Assembly: GCF_040372805.1 (NCBI RefSeq)
Contig: NZ_BAABWJ010000004.1
Location: 186,001-250,000 of the forward strand
Origin: Pseudoteredinibacter isoporae_A
GTDB taxonomy: Bacteria > Pseudomonadota > Gammaproteobacteria > Pseudomonadales > Cellvibrionaceae
Direction of reading: 5' to 3'
Length of the DNA: 64,000 nt
Made by a program: the position numbers and the translations under genes. Positions 45,985 through 53,634 of this stretch are shown here, one piece after another. Every line of letters begins with the position of its first letter. The first letter of the stretch is position 1. The notes under the pieces are model-generated. The model saw nothing but the letters and a program-made list of their open reading frames with translations. It had not been told where the DNA came from and ran no database searches.

Positions 45985-47196
45985 TCAGGCAAGCGACTCA
46001 CTGCTTAGGTCTGACATCCGATGTTGATGACAAAAATCGCTGTATCCGGGTTCAAATTTATTCAGGTCACTTATGAGGGTGATCTTCACTCGACAGGCTC
46101 TACCGTCCTCTGCAAATCCCTGGCAACAAGGGTTCTTCCGGTGCTGTATCCAGGCGGCATAGTCTTCCGGCCGAACACCACAAAGCTGCGCCACATACAC
46201 CATCGGAGCTGCCAGGTATTCAATCACATCATCATAGGGAATATGTATGTTCCCAACCCCAGGGTGGCTGACTTGCAACTGAATCTCTTGCGCCCGCATC
46301 AAGGTTAGCATGGCACGATTATTTTCAGGCTGCTCAGCAGCTTGGCTTGAATGCCCTGTAGACGAGCCGGTAGGGCGTGACGCTTGAAGCTCACAAATTT
46401 CAGCGTCCTTTTCCTTGATAATTTGCGCCTGTTGCAAAATATACTGTTTCGCTTTTCGCATCTTATCTTGCCAATGCTCATCGCGTTTACTGAGATGAGA
46501 TTGAACCTGTTCATAAACACGTTTTTCAAAGCGCCCTTCCAGGGATTTCAGCTGCATCAACAATTCATTGTGCTGATCCCGCAGCTTACCAAGCTCTAAG
46601 CTCCTCAAGTTCAACTGCTGCTCGTATTTCTTACGCTGCTTTTCAAGCATGCTCTCGTCAAACGCATCGCCGCCAACGTAATCGGCCAGATTAGTCAGCA
46701 CCACAGGCTGAGCGCTGTCATTAATCTGCAGTGCCGGGATTTCACTGGTGAACGTCTGATGCCGGTCAAGTTCGCCCAAACCCAGCTGATTCTGTTGTAC
46801 GCTCTGGACCATCGCGTCGACTTGCTCGGCAAAGGGTTCCCACAACTTTTGTTGATGCCAGGCAATGCTGCAATTTGAATAACTGGCAATACGAATATGT
46901 TCACTGAGAGAATGTGTTGTATCCGCCTGACAGGCAAGTTGCTTGATGGGGGTATTCCAATGAAGATCCGGGCGACCAGACAAGTCAAAGATCAGGTGGA
47001 AAAAAACCGCAGCATCCACACTGAAGTCAGGGTTGACCAACAAAAAGGCACACTGGCATTTTCGGCCACTGTAATCCACCAGTGGCACAAAGCCATCAAG
47101 GACAGATTCAAACTCTTCCACCAGCATTTGCCGGCTGACGTCTGTCCCTTCAAAGAAAAAAACCAGTTGATATTGCTCGGGTCTGATTTCGCCCAT
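45985..47196 (-). CDS. Uncharacterised coiled-coil protein with Cys/His C-terminus, 403 aa
   Basis: I do not recognise this family. The N-terminal part (1-150) looks globular, with FFFEGTDVS and FHLIFDLSGRP. Residues about 180-275 are strongly charged heptad-like sequence (EKQRKKYEQQLNLRSLELGK, KMRKAKQYILQQAQIIKEKD), a probable coiled coil. After a Ser/Gly/Gln linker, the C-terminal domain (about 295-403) has a cysteine/histidine group CCQGF, ACRV, DFCHQH that could bind a metal. A GGGAGAG site precedes the ATG. No signal peptide, so cytoplasmic. It precedes the PLP enzyme on the same strand, with 45 bases between them. Confidence 0.8.
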   Translation of the reverse strand: MGEIRPEQYQLVFFFEGTDVSRQMLVEEFESVLDGFVPLVDYSGRKCQCAFLLVNPDFSVDAAVFFHLIFDLSGRPDLHWNTPIKQLACQADTTHSLSEHIRIASYSNCSIAWHQQKLWEPFAEQVDAMVQSVQQNQLGLGELDRHQTFTSEIPALQINDSAQPVVLTNLADYVGGDAFDESMLEKQRKKYEQQLNLRSLELGKLRDQHNELLMQLKSLEGRFEKRVYEQVQSHLSKRDEHWQDKMRKAKQYILQQAQIIKEKDAEICELQASRPTGSSTGHSSQAAEQPENNRAMLTLMRAQEIQLQVSHPGVGNIHIPYDDVIEYLAAPMVYVAQLCGVRPEDYAAWIQHRKNPCCQGFAEDGRACRVKITLISDLNKFEPGYSDFCHQHRMSDLSSESLA

Positions 47197-47448
47197 CGAT
47201 CACTCTCCCTAGGCTCTCATCGAAATCAACTCCGCAAAAGCCCTCCAAGGGCTAATAGTTCACACAGCGATTCGAGTAAGAAGACATCATCCATATATGT
47301 CTTTATTGACTAGACGCCAGTCTAAACCGAGCCTCCCTTAAATTCTAGCGTATGGGGTATGAAAAAAAGCATTAATTCAATGGGAGCCTTGTTCTAATTC
47401 GAAGCTCTTTCTAATGGCACTCAGCTCGTCATATTTTGATTGTGTGGG

Positions 47449-48135
47449 TTACCTTCCTTCTTCGCCCAGGGTTCGAGCAAAAAGTATCCCCTTGTCCACC
47501 CAGATTTCAACAGCCACACCTTTGTGGTAGTTCACAATTGCAGCCTGGCCATCGGCAAGAATGGGCAGTGGTCCAAAGACATTTTCCCGGTAGTCCACCT
47601 GATACAAGGTTTCATAGACGCCCGCTGCATTTTTCACACTGCGCAGCTGTGCCGCGGGAATCGACAGTAGAGAACAGTAACGCCCCCCTGCCAGTTGAAA
47701 GTCATCACTGAGTGAAGAACGTTGCAAACGAAAATCCAACTGGGAAAAACGACGATTTAAAACAGTCAATTCATGATCAGGAAAATCCAGTGGTCGCTGC
47801 TTCAGATGGTTGTAGACCACTTCTGCCGCGATGGCATTGGCCTTTGGCCAGGGCCCACTGTCCATAGAAGACTGATACCACCACCCTAGACTCAATAGGG
47901 CCAGCAACAGGAATGAAGCCGCAACCGCCCGAAAAGATACCGTAAATGAAAAGCTTGAGCTGGCCCGAACTTTCGAAGGTTCAACTTTAAGTTCTGAACT
48001 TAAGTTATTCGTTTCATTAGACAAGCCTTCATCGACATGATTGCTTTGCAACTGCTTCAATGCATTAAGTTGCTCGGGTGATAGGCCGGGTGATTCAAAA
48101 TGAGACCGTAACTCTGCTTTCAGTGATTTAGGCAT
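47449..48135 (-). CDS. Single-pass membrane protein, putative anti-sigma factor, 228 aa
   Basis: The gene begins 8 bases inside the end of the ECF sigma gene, the usual layout for a sigma/anti-sigma pair. The N-terminal 60 residues are cytoplasmic and partly helical (LSPEQLNALKQLQSN). One membrane helix lies at about 66-87 (VSFRAVAASFLLLALLSLGW). The C-terminal 140 residues would be periplasmic, with a single Cys in GGRYCSLLS. No ZAS zinc motif (HxxxCxxC) is seen, nor the six helices of NrsF-type proteins. It would hold the sigma factor until a signal, perhaps a metal, is sensed in the periplasm. Position supports the role; the family is not recognised. Confidence 0.7.
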   Translation of the reverse strand: MPKSLKAELRSHFESPGLSPEQLNALKQLQSNHVDEGLSNETNNLSSELKVEPSKVRASSSFSFTVSFRAVAASFLLLALLSLGWWYQSSMDSGPWPKANAIAAEVVYNHLKQRPLDFPDHELTVLNRRFSQLDFRLQRSSLSDDFQLAGGRYCSLLSIPAAQLRSVKNAAGVYETLYQVDYRENVFGPLPILADGQAAIVNYHKGVAVEIWVDKGILFARTLGEEGR

Positions 48136-48625
48136 AGCGTCCGCCCTCCCCTTGAATATGCTCGTTCACAAGCCCGCTTGCGAGCAGACGTTTCCGCAGG
48201 CGATGAATTTTAGACAACAAGCTCCCCTTCGGCATATTCAATAAATCAGCAACCTCTTGAGTGCTGTACCCCTCGACGGCCCACAGAAACAACATTTCGC
48301 GCTCCTCCGAGCTGAGCAGATCAAGCAGCTGTCCGAGAAGATGCTCATCAACAAGCAGGGATTCCAATACCTTCATATCGTAGTCTTGAGCGACATACTC
48401 CTCATCAAACACTTGGTGCTGATATCGCTGACGGTGGCGCTGCTGGTCAATAAAGGCATTGCGTACGCTGCGCATCAGATACGGCATCGGATCTGGTATG
48501 TCAGGCACAGGAGGTTCGATGAAACGCCCGATGGCGCCATGCACTAAATCATAGGCTCCATCAGGCTCAGAACAAAGCGACAAAGCGTATCGATAAAGAC
48601 GATTTAACTGCTGCTCATTAATCAC
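48128..48625 (-). CDS. ECF-type RNA polymerase sigma factor, 165 aa
   Basis: This is a group IV sigma factor. Region 2 spans about 8-62 (LYRYALSLCSEPDGAYDLVHGA, in parts, and YLMRSVRNAFIDQQR); region 4 spans about 100-150 with LLSSEEREMLFLWAVEGYSTQEVADLLNMPKGSLLSKIHRLRKRL (seen in parts). There is no signal peptide. The GTG start at 48625 overlaps the BufC stop (GTGA) and has AAGGGG about 9 bases upstream, so the sigma factor is made together with the bufferin proteins. Presumably it directs its own operon, making a positive feedback loop. In Caulobacter and Cupriavidus similar loci are also under ECF sigma factors. Confidence 0.88.
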   Translation of the reverse strand: MINEQQLNRLYRYALSLCSEPDGAYDLVHGAIGRFIEPPVPDIPDPMPYLMRSVRNAFIDQQRHRQRYQHQVFDEEYVAQDYDMKVLESLLVDEHLLGQLLDLLSSEEREMLFLWAVEGYSTQEVADLLNMPKGSLLSKIHRLRKRLLASGLVNEHIQGEGGRYA

Positions 48626-49650
48626 GTTAGAGCCCCTTCACATCCACCGCCACTCGCATTCAAGCACAGGTATTTTCGCTCACACATCAGACTCAACACC
48701 GACGCGATGAACACTTCAAGAGCCATCTCCGCATCTTGTTCCTTGAGAACGTTTTCGCAACGCGAGGACAGCTGCTCAAGACAGAAAGTGTCCGGCAAAG
48801 CATTCAATACAGCATAAACCAGAGAATGTAAGGGCTCTATAGACAACATGCATGAGTCCCCGATACGCCTGCCGTCAACGCTATCATCGATCATAATATG
48901 AACTGCATAATACCCCGCGGCAATATCCACGTTTCTGCCCAGCGCGATGGGAGGTTCATCTCCGTCCAGTGCAGATACATGTTCACGGCGAATGATTTCG
49001 ATGGCTTGGCCCAGTGGAATTCGCCAAAAACTATCATCAAGTTGTAATGCTTTATTTTTAAGCCCGCGCCAAAGCTCGAGCATGCCTGCAGGTAACTTCA
49101 GCAACTGCAAGCTTTTATTAACGGATAAAGTTGCGCTCTCAAGTTGATCGGCCGCACTAAGCTGTTGAAGTTTGTTTAACGTCAGTCTATCGCCTGCTTG
49201 TATCGATGCCCGAGTCGCGCAGTCAATCGCCCACTCCAATCGCAGGCAATCGGGAAGGTAACTCGGCAATCGGCCCGAGTACTTGTTCTGAGATATTTTT
49301 GACGCCACAAAGTCCACGAATAACGAAGGCCATGATTCAATATCGCCCGTCTCGCAAGCCTTTTGTTCCGAGTAATCATTGACGAGATCATTAAAAAGAT
49401 CTGACGGCATATGTCGACTGGACAGTGGAAAGCTGCCATAGACGCTTCGAGTTAATGCACCTCGAAAGTTATTTTGGTAAACAGAATGGGCACCCGTCTC
49501 TGGAAGGTGTTGAGGAACATACCAGGCCGCCTGGGTGGTTTGACAAAACGCCTCTCCCTTTCTGCGGCTCATGCGAATATCATCTAACAAACACCGCTGT
49601 TCCTCATGCAACCCTTGGATAAACATAGGTGACGCTTCAACTTCAAACAT
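48622..49650 (-). CDS. DUF2063 family protein, bufferin maturation partner BufC, 342 aa
   Basis: DUF2063 proteins team with DUF692 enzymes to present the precursor peptide. The diagnostic block is here: SVYQNNFRGALTRSVYGSFP (57-75), DLFNDLVNDYSEQKACETGD, and LPSYLPDCLRLEWAIDCATR. The protein is about 80-90 residues longer than usual members. The N-terminus has about 30 extra residues, and the C-terminus has three cysteines (C323, C329, C337) in MCERKYLC and NASGGGCEGALT. The start abuts the BufB stop (TAAATG) and the end overlaps the sigma gene by 4 bases. The extra cysteines could bind metal or join in peptide handling; this is inference. Confidence 0.85.
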   Translation of the reverse strand: MFEVEASPMFIQGLHEEQRCLLDDIRMSRRKGEAFCQTTQAAWYVPQHLPETGAHSVYQNNFRGALTRSVYGSFPLSSRHMPSDLFNDLVNDYSEQKACETGDIESWPSLFVDFVASKISQNKYSGRLPSYLPDCLRLEWAIDCATRASIQAGDRLTLNKLQQLSAADQLESATLSVNKSLQLLKLPAGMLELWRGLKNKALQLDDSFWRIPLGQAIEIIRREHVSALDGDEPPIALGRNVDIAAGYYAVHIMIDDSVDGRRIGDSCMLSIEPLHSLVYAVLNALPDTFCLEQLSSRCENVLKEQDAEMALEVFIASVLSLMCERKYLCLNASGGGCEGALT

Positions 49651-50505
49651 TTATTCTACTCCAAGCGGCTCCCGCTCAACCGCTGAAAGTACAGTGCTCA
49701 CGACATTCAGCTCATCAAGAACTCGTTCCAGAGGAGGAATGTTATGATCCCATTCAAGCAACACAGGTTTCCTGCCGTACAGACGAGTCGCCTCGAACAG
49801 CAACGTTAAAACATCTTCATGTAAAGCTGCACCGTGATGATCGATGGCACCCCACGATGTGCGCTGATGCCCGGCAATGTGAATTTGCCACACCTGTTCG
49901 GCATTCAATTCGGCCATTTGCTGTAAGGCATAGTCCTTTGCCGCTTCCGGGTCATTACTCAGGTTCAAACCGTTGACGTACAAATTGTTCACATCCAACA
50001 GAATGCCACACCCCGAAAGCTCCGCAAGTCCCGCTAAAAACTGACCTTCAGACAAGACAGATTGCCGGTGAAACAAGTAACTGGAAATATTTTCCACACA
50101 GAACGGCCTACCCAAAAATCGCTGCACATAAGACAAGCGCCCAGCCAAGTAGCGAACATTCTCTGGATGATAAGCTATCGGCAACAAGTCATAGCTATGC
50201 GCCCCCTCAAGCGAATGAAAACAAACATGATCTGAAACCTGTTTTGCGTCAAGCCTATCCGCCAGCAGCTTTACCGCATGCAGGTATTCCTCGTTCAATG
50301 CCTCCATTGCCCCAAGATTCATTCCAATGCAATGTAAGCTCAAAGGACAGTGCTGAAACAACGGCTCCGCTCGATAAAAATGCAGGTTATCAATGTTCAA
50401 GAAGTTATCCGCCAGAACTTCCATCCAGGGTAATCGAACGTCCTGCTCGATCAAAGCATCCATATACTGATGACGCAGCGCAATGCTGGCTTGGGAAGGC
50501 AACAT
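49651..50505 (-). CDS. DUF692 multinuclear iron oxidase (MNIO) BufB, 284 aa
   Basis: MNIO enzymes use two or three iron ions to oxidise cysteine residues in a precursor, forming oxazolone/thioamide or thiooxazole groups. The TIM-barrel ligands are visible: SLHCIGMNLG (H58), VSDHVCFHS (D92, H93), CVENISSYL (E138), LLDVNNLYVNG (D171, N173), IHIAGHQ (H209), IDHHGAALH (D222, H223), LLEWDHNIP (E251). It lies 5 bases after bufA and is coupled to bufC. The N-terminus is shorter than that of the second copy in the window (62538-63458). Together with the DUF2282 precursor it makes a bufferin-type system. Confidence 0.93.
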   Translation of the reverse strand: MLPSQASIALRHQYMDALIEQDVRLPWMEVLADNFLNIDNLHFYRAEPLFQHCPLSLHCIGMNLGAMEALNEEYLHAVKLLADRLDAKQVSDHVCFHSLEGAHSYDLLPIAYHPENVRYLAGRLSYVQRFLGRPFCVENISSYLFHRQSVLSEGQFLAGLAELSGCGILLDVNNLYVNGLNLSNDPEAAKDYALQQMAELNAEQVWQIHIAGHQRTSWGAIDHHGAALHEDVLTLLFEATRLYGRKPVLLEWDHNIPPLERVLDELNVVSTVLSAVEREPLGVE

Positions 50506-50510
50506 TGAAA

Positions 50511-50801
50511 TTAGGACGTCTTAGCCGGCTTAAGTTTGGCGACCCTTCCTCCTATTTTTTCGCAAGTACCTTCGGGCACATACACCCATTCGTTTGGAGA
50601 ATGATCCACCGTTGCTTGCCCAGCACAACCATGTTTCCCATCCAGAGAACCACAATCATTTTTGCCCGCCAAGGCCACTCCAGCACACTTTTCCCAAACC
50701 TTGGGCTGATCAGGAACGGCCAACGCCGTCGATGCAGCACCGACACTTAATATGGCCAATGCGGCATTTAATGGATTCACCTTTGATGTTTCGCGCTTCA
50801 T
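50511..50801 (-). CDS. DUF2282 bufferin precursor BufA, 96 aa
   Basis: The ATG at 50801 has GGAGG 8 bases upstream. Residues 1-28 form a signal peptide ending ALA, so the peptide is exported. The mature part has four cysteines (C39, C50, C59, C80) in [23 protein letters not shown] and GTCEKIGG, the DUF2282 pattern. In characterised bufferins, the central cysteines are converted by the MNIO to sulfur heterocycles that chelate copper. Here bufA, bufB, bufC, sigma and putative anti-sigma form one operon. Cysteine spacing is identical to the second precursor at 62209-62505. That it binds copper is inferred from the family. Confidence 0.93.
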   Translation of the reverse strand: MKRETSKVNPLNAALAILSVGAASTALAVPDQPKVWEKCAGVALAGKNDCGSLDGKHGCAGQATVDHSPNEWVYVPEGTCEKIGGRVAKLKPAKTS

Positions 50802-50828
50802 TCCTCGATCCTCCAGTCGTTTATGAAA

Positions 50829-50847
50829 ACAAGGTTTCACACCTTGT
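50829..50847 (-). promoter_or_regulatory. Inverted repeat in the bufA leader
   Basis: ACAAGGT and ACCTTGT, perfect 7-base arms around GTGAA (minus strand), lie 28 bases before the bufA start codon, followed by TTTT. It could be an operator for a repressor or a small mRNA hairpin. No match to a known metal-regulator box is claimed. Confidence 0.45.
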
Positions 50848-50985
50848 GTATTCCTTAACGCTGAAGCAGGAGATTTGATTGCAATGTTCGGAGATAAACA
50901 GAAAGCCCAGAGTGAGAATCACTCAAACGCTCGAATGTTGAGAGTACCGCAAAGAGAGGATGCAACGGGAAAGAACGGCGAGCCA

Positions 50986-51072
50986 TTAAAACTCGCAAAA
51001 ATCGTCCACGTCATCGTCTTCGTATTCATCGCCGAGCAAATACTCGAGTAATTCTTCCAAATAGTCTTGCAT
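50986..51072 (-). CDS. Possible acidic microprotein, 28 aa
   Basis: An ATG at 51072 opens a 28-codon frame ending in TAA. The product MQDYLEELLEYLLGDEYEDD continues DVDDFCEF; it is an amphipathic acidic helix with one Cys, and 14 of 28 residues are Asp or Glu. It lies on the same strand as bufA, about 185 bases upstream. The ribosome-binding site is poor (AGAAAAC), and no homologue is recalled. The regular hydrophobic spacing (L5, L8, L9, L12, L13) argues for translation, but proof is lacking. Confidence 0.4.
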   Translation of the reverse strand: MQDYLEELLEYLLGDEYEDDDVDDFCEF

Positions 51073-51258
51073 ACGGTTTTCTATTGCCTATTCGTTGGCG
51101 GCTATATCACAGTTAAAGCATAGAATGGCAGTATGGCGCTAAGATGAATTTTTTATGTCGGTTTCGTGACTACACCTAGGCTCATTCACGGTACGGCAGA
51201 AAAAGAAATGTCGTGTTTTAATTCAAACAAATTGTTAGGTAACAAGACGGGGTTCAGA

Positions 51259-51313
51259 CAATAAAAAAGGCCGCAATTACTTGCAACCTTTTTAGAATAG
51301 TGGCGGACGGGAC
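51259..51313. repeat. Direct repeat copy A: tRNA terminator plus tRNA 3'-end fragment
   Basis: This stretch repeats 51437-51498 with few differences: the AATAAAAAAGGCCGCAATT terminator arm, the T-run, GAATAGTGGCGGA and CGGGAC. It thus copies the tRNA-Asp terminator and the last bases of the tRNA. Confidence 0.8.
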
Positions 51314-51436
51314 TGGTCATTTGCGCCTGCACATGTCCCTTCGGCTTGCTCCTGACGTCGCAATCCAAAATCGCTCAGGGCGATGCGGTCAAACCACGCG
51401 AGTTCTCACCCATCCGGTCTGGGGGTTTCTTTTAGG
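51314..51436. other. Spacer between the two repeat copies
   Basis: 123 bases with no gene. It might be the decayed body of a former tRNA or other insert; it does not fold obviously as a tRNA. Confidence 0.4.
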
Positions 51437-51498
51437 CAATAAAAAAGGCCGCAATTGCTTGCAGCCTTTTTTTGGAATAGTGGCGGACCGGACGGGAC
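51437..51498. repeat. Direct repeat copy B: terminator and 3' end of tRNA-Asp
   Basis: This is the functional copy, joined to the intact tRNA-Asp. Spacing between the starts of the two copies is 178 bases. Confidence 0.8.
51441..51474 (-). terminator. Terminator of the tRNA-Val/tRNA-Asp operon
   Basis: On the minus strand AAAAAAAGGCTGCAA, a small loop and TTGCGGCCTTTTTT form a stem with one mismatch and a U-run. A second copy lies at about 51262-51295. Confidence 0.85.
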
Positions 51499-51557
51499 TC
51501 GAACCCGCGACCCCCGGCGTGACAGGCCGGTATTCTAACCAACTGAACTACCGGTCC
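51481..51557 (-). tRNA. tRNA-Asp(GTC)
   Basis: The minus strand folds as a standard 77-base tRNA: acceptor GGACCGG/CCGGTCC, T loop GGTTCGAGTCC, anticodon loop CTGTCAC with GTC, and an encoded CCA end. It is close to E. coli tRNA-Asp. Confidence 0.98.
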
Positions 51558-51604
51558 GCAAAATATCAGCAGTGGTTCCAATCTGAAGTTCACGCGCTAA
51601 AGAT

Positions 51605-51680
51605 TGGTGGGTGGTACAGGGATCGAACCTGTGACCCTCGCCTTGTAAGGGCGATGCTCTCCCAGCTGAGCTAACCACCC
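51605..51680 (-). tRNA. tRNA-Val(TAC)
   Basis: The minus strand gives a 76-base tRNA: acceptor GGGTGGT/ACCACCC, D arm TAGCTCAGCTGGGAGAGC, anticodon loop CTTACAA with TAC, T loop GGTTCGATCCC, and an encoded CCA. It leads the two-tRNA operon, 47 bases before tRNA-Asp. Confidence 0.98.
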
Positions 51681-51697
51681 TTGCCGAAGAGCTGCGC

Positions 51698-51725
51698 ATT
51701 CTACCGAATCGCTTTTCTAAGTCAA
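51698..51725 (-). promoter_or_regulatory. Promoter of the tRNA operon
   Basis: TTGACT (51725-51720) and TAGAAT (51703-51698) are 16 bases apart on the minus strand, followed by the GC-rich discriminator GCGCAGC that is typical of stringently controlled stable-RNA promoters. Confidence 0.8.
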
Positions 51726-51762
51726 GGATTTTTATAGATTTTTTTAAGATAGGCCCCAGAGC

Positions 51763-52248
51763 TTACAAATAGCCACCGTCACCGTAGATCAGGGGCGAAA
51801 ATTGCTCATTATCCAGACAAACCTGCTCAATCTGTCCAATAACAATATCGTGTGTACCATACGAGTGAACCTGATCAACCTTGCAGCTAAAACATACCTG
51901 TGAACCACCAAGCATCGGTACTTGTTGTCCATTATCCTGCCATTCGCCCAGATTGAAGCGCCCTTCCCCTTGCTCTCCACCCGCACAAGCGTTAGAGATA
52001 TCCTGCTGATCCGCACTGAGAATGTTGACCACAAAGGCCGTTCCTGGCGTTAACGTCGTCGCCATGGTGGTCGCTTTATTCACGCAGACCAACAGCGACG
52101 CTGGGCTGTCAGAGACAGACGTTACGGAAGAAGCCGTCATTGCGAGGCGGCCGTGCTGTGGGTCGCGACAGGTAATTACCGCCACACCCGAGGCCAGGCG
52201 TCGCATACCCGCTTTCATTGCTGCGCCCAGATCCTGTTCACAATTCAT
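51763..52248 (-). CDS. Flavin reductase family protein, 161 aa
   Basis: This is a split-barrel flavin reductase-like protein that uses NAD(P)H to reduce free FMN or FAD for a partner monooxygenase. Typical features: MRRLASGVAVITCRDPQHGR, LAMTASSVTSVSDSPASLLVCVNK (in parts), FVVNILSADQQDIS, and THDIVIGQIEQV near the end. No monooxygenase gene is adjacent. It is slightly shorter than HpaC-type reductases. It lies upstream of the tRNA operon on the same strand and divergent from the LytS-like kinase. Confidence 0.88.
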   Translation of the reverse strand: MNCEQDLGAAMKAGMRRLASGVAVITCRDPQHGRLAMTASSVTSVSDSPASLLVCVNKATTMATTLTPGTAFVVNILSADQQDISNACAGGEQGEGRFNLGEWQDNGQQVPMLGGSQVCFSCKVDQVHSYGTHDIVIGQIEQVCLDNEQFSPLIYGDGGYL

Positions 52249-52476
52249 ACACTAGATGCCTTATGTGAGATCACTCATCAAATTCGTTGTAATAGTTTCT
52301 TTATAGTTTAGTCCATAGCTTAACAAGCCACCTTGAAAAAACCCATTACTTTACAGGTAAAATTCAACAGTCAGGATTGGTGGCGCTATCGTCAAGGCGG
52401 CTATTTTAGCGCCCAATTGAGCAAAAGCCACGATGAAGAAAAACCTGTTTCAGGCGATGACCGTTATAATGAGATC

Positions 52477-53583
52477 ATGAAATTAACAAAACTCTTACAA
52501 GACAAGCGCTATTTATTTTGGGCCCTGCAATTCGCCGGTTGGACGGCTTGGGGGGTTTCCTTTTACCTGGGCGTTTTGTTCTGGGGCAAGCTCCCCCTTG
52601 ACTACCTTGCTTACCTGCCTGTGGTCAGCACCATTGGTATGCTGATAACCCTTCCCCTGCGGGCACTCTACCGGTACATGTGGGAAATGAGCGCTGTACG
52701 CCGACTCATCGCAGTGGTGGTTGCTTCCTATATCGCCGGTTGCGTTTGGATGGCCTCGCGGAGCTGGGTCTTCTACAACATGTTCCCCGAGCGCCGGAAT
52801 CCCAAATACAATGATTATGAGGGCATTGAGCGACTACTGGCCTACTTCGATGGTGCCACCACCGCCAGCTGGGTCATCCTGGTTTGGAGCGGTCTCTATT
52901 TCGGCATTAAATACTATATGCTGCTTCAGGAAGAGCGCCAACGCGGCCTGAAGGCCCTATCAATGGCTCATCAAGCTCAACTCAAAATGTTGCGCTATCA
53001 GCTCAATCCTCACTTCTTGTTTAATACATTGAATGCGATTTCTACGCTGATCCTGGACAAAGATACGCAGCTGGCCAATACGATGGTCACTCGCCTAAGC
53101 CGCTTCCTGCGCTATTCGCTCGACAATGACCCCATGCAAAAAGTCACTGTTGATGAAGAAGTAGAAGCGTTGAGGCTGTATCTGGATATCGAAAAAGTTC
53201 GTTTTGACGAACGTCTGAAGCTCAAATTCGACATCGATAACAATGCCAAAACGGCCTTGATGCCCAGCCTGCTGCTGCAGCCTCTGGTAGAGAATGCAAT
53301 CAAATATGCCATCGCCCAAGCGGTTAATGGCGGCACCATTGCCATCGAGGCCAAAACCTTCGGCAATGACCTCCTGCTGGCCGTAATCGATGACGGTCCA
53401 GGTATGGACAGCCTGCAGAACCCACAAAGTCGTTCCGGCAGCGGTGTAGGCCTGACAAACAGTCGTGAACGCCTGCAAGAACTCTATGGCAGCGAACAAT
53501 CGTTCCGCCTCAGCCATACAGATCCACACGGATTAACGATTAATATTCGAATTCCTCTGGAACGTGCCGATAAACAAAGCTGA
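52477..53583 (+). CDS. LytS/YehU-type sensor histidine kinase, 368 aa
   Basis: This membrane kinase pairs with the LytTR regulator downstream. Four hydrophobic segments lie at about 12-35, 42-62, 72-95 and 128-148. The His_kinase motif LRYQLNPHFLFNTLN (H179) and HATPase region LQPLVENAIKYAIAQ, DDGPGMD and GSGVGLTNSRERL are typical of the LytS class. The ATG at 52477 is preferred; a TTG at 52333 would add 48 polar residues without a ribosome-binding site. The signal is unknown. It lies 51 bases before its regulator. Confidence 0.9.
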   Translation: MKLTKLLQDKRYLFWALQFAGWTAWGVSFYLGVLFWGKLPLDYLAYLPVVSTIGMLITLPLRALYRYMWEMSAVRRLIAVVVASYIAGCVWMASRSWVFYNMFPERRNPKYNDYEGIERLLAYFDGATTASWVILVWSGLYFGIKYYMLLQEERQRGLKALSMAHQAQLKMLRYQLNPHFLFNTLNAISTLILDKDTQLANTMVTRLSRFLRYSLDNDPMQKVTVDEEVEALRLYLDIEKVRFDERLKLKFDIDNNAKTALMPSLLLQPLVENAIKYAIAQAVNGGTIAIEAKTFGNDLLLAVIDDGPGMDSLQNPQSRSGSGVGLTNSRERLQELYGSEQSFRLSHTDPHGLTINIRIPLERADKQS

Positions 53584-53634
53584 ATTTGAAACGGTTTTGG
53601 GCCAGCAGTAAAGAGCAAGAAACAGGAAGGATTT

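Noticed and set aside
51300..51674. 124-codon plus-strand frame across the tRNA genes
   Set aside because: It is antisense to two intact tRNAs and cannot be a real gene.
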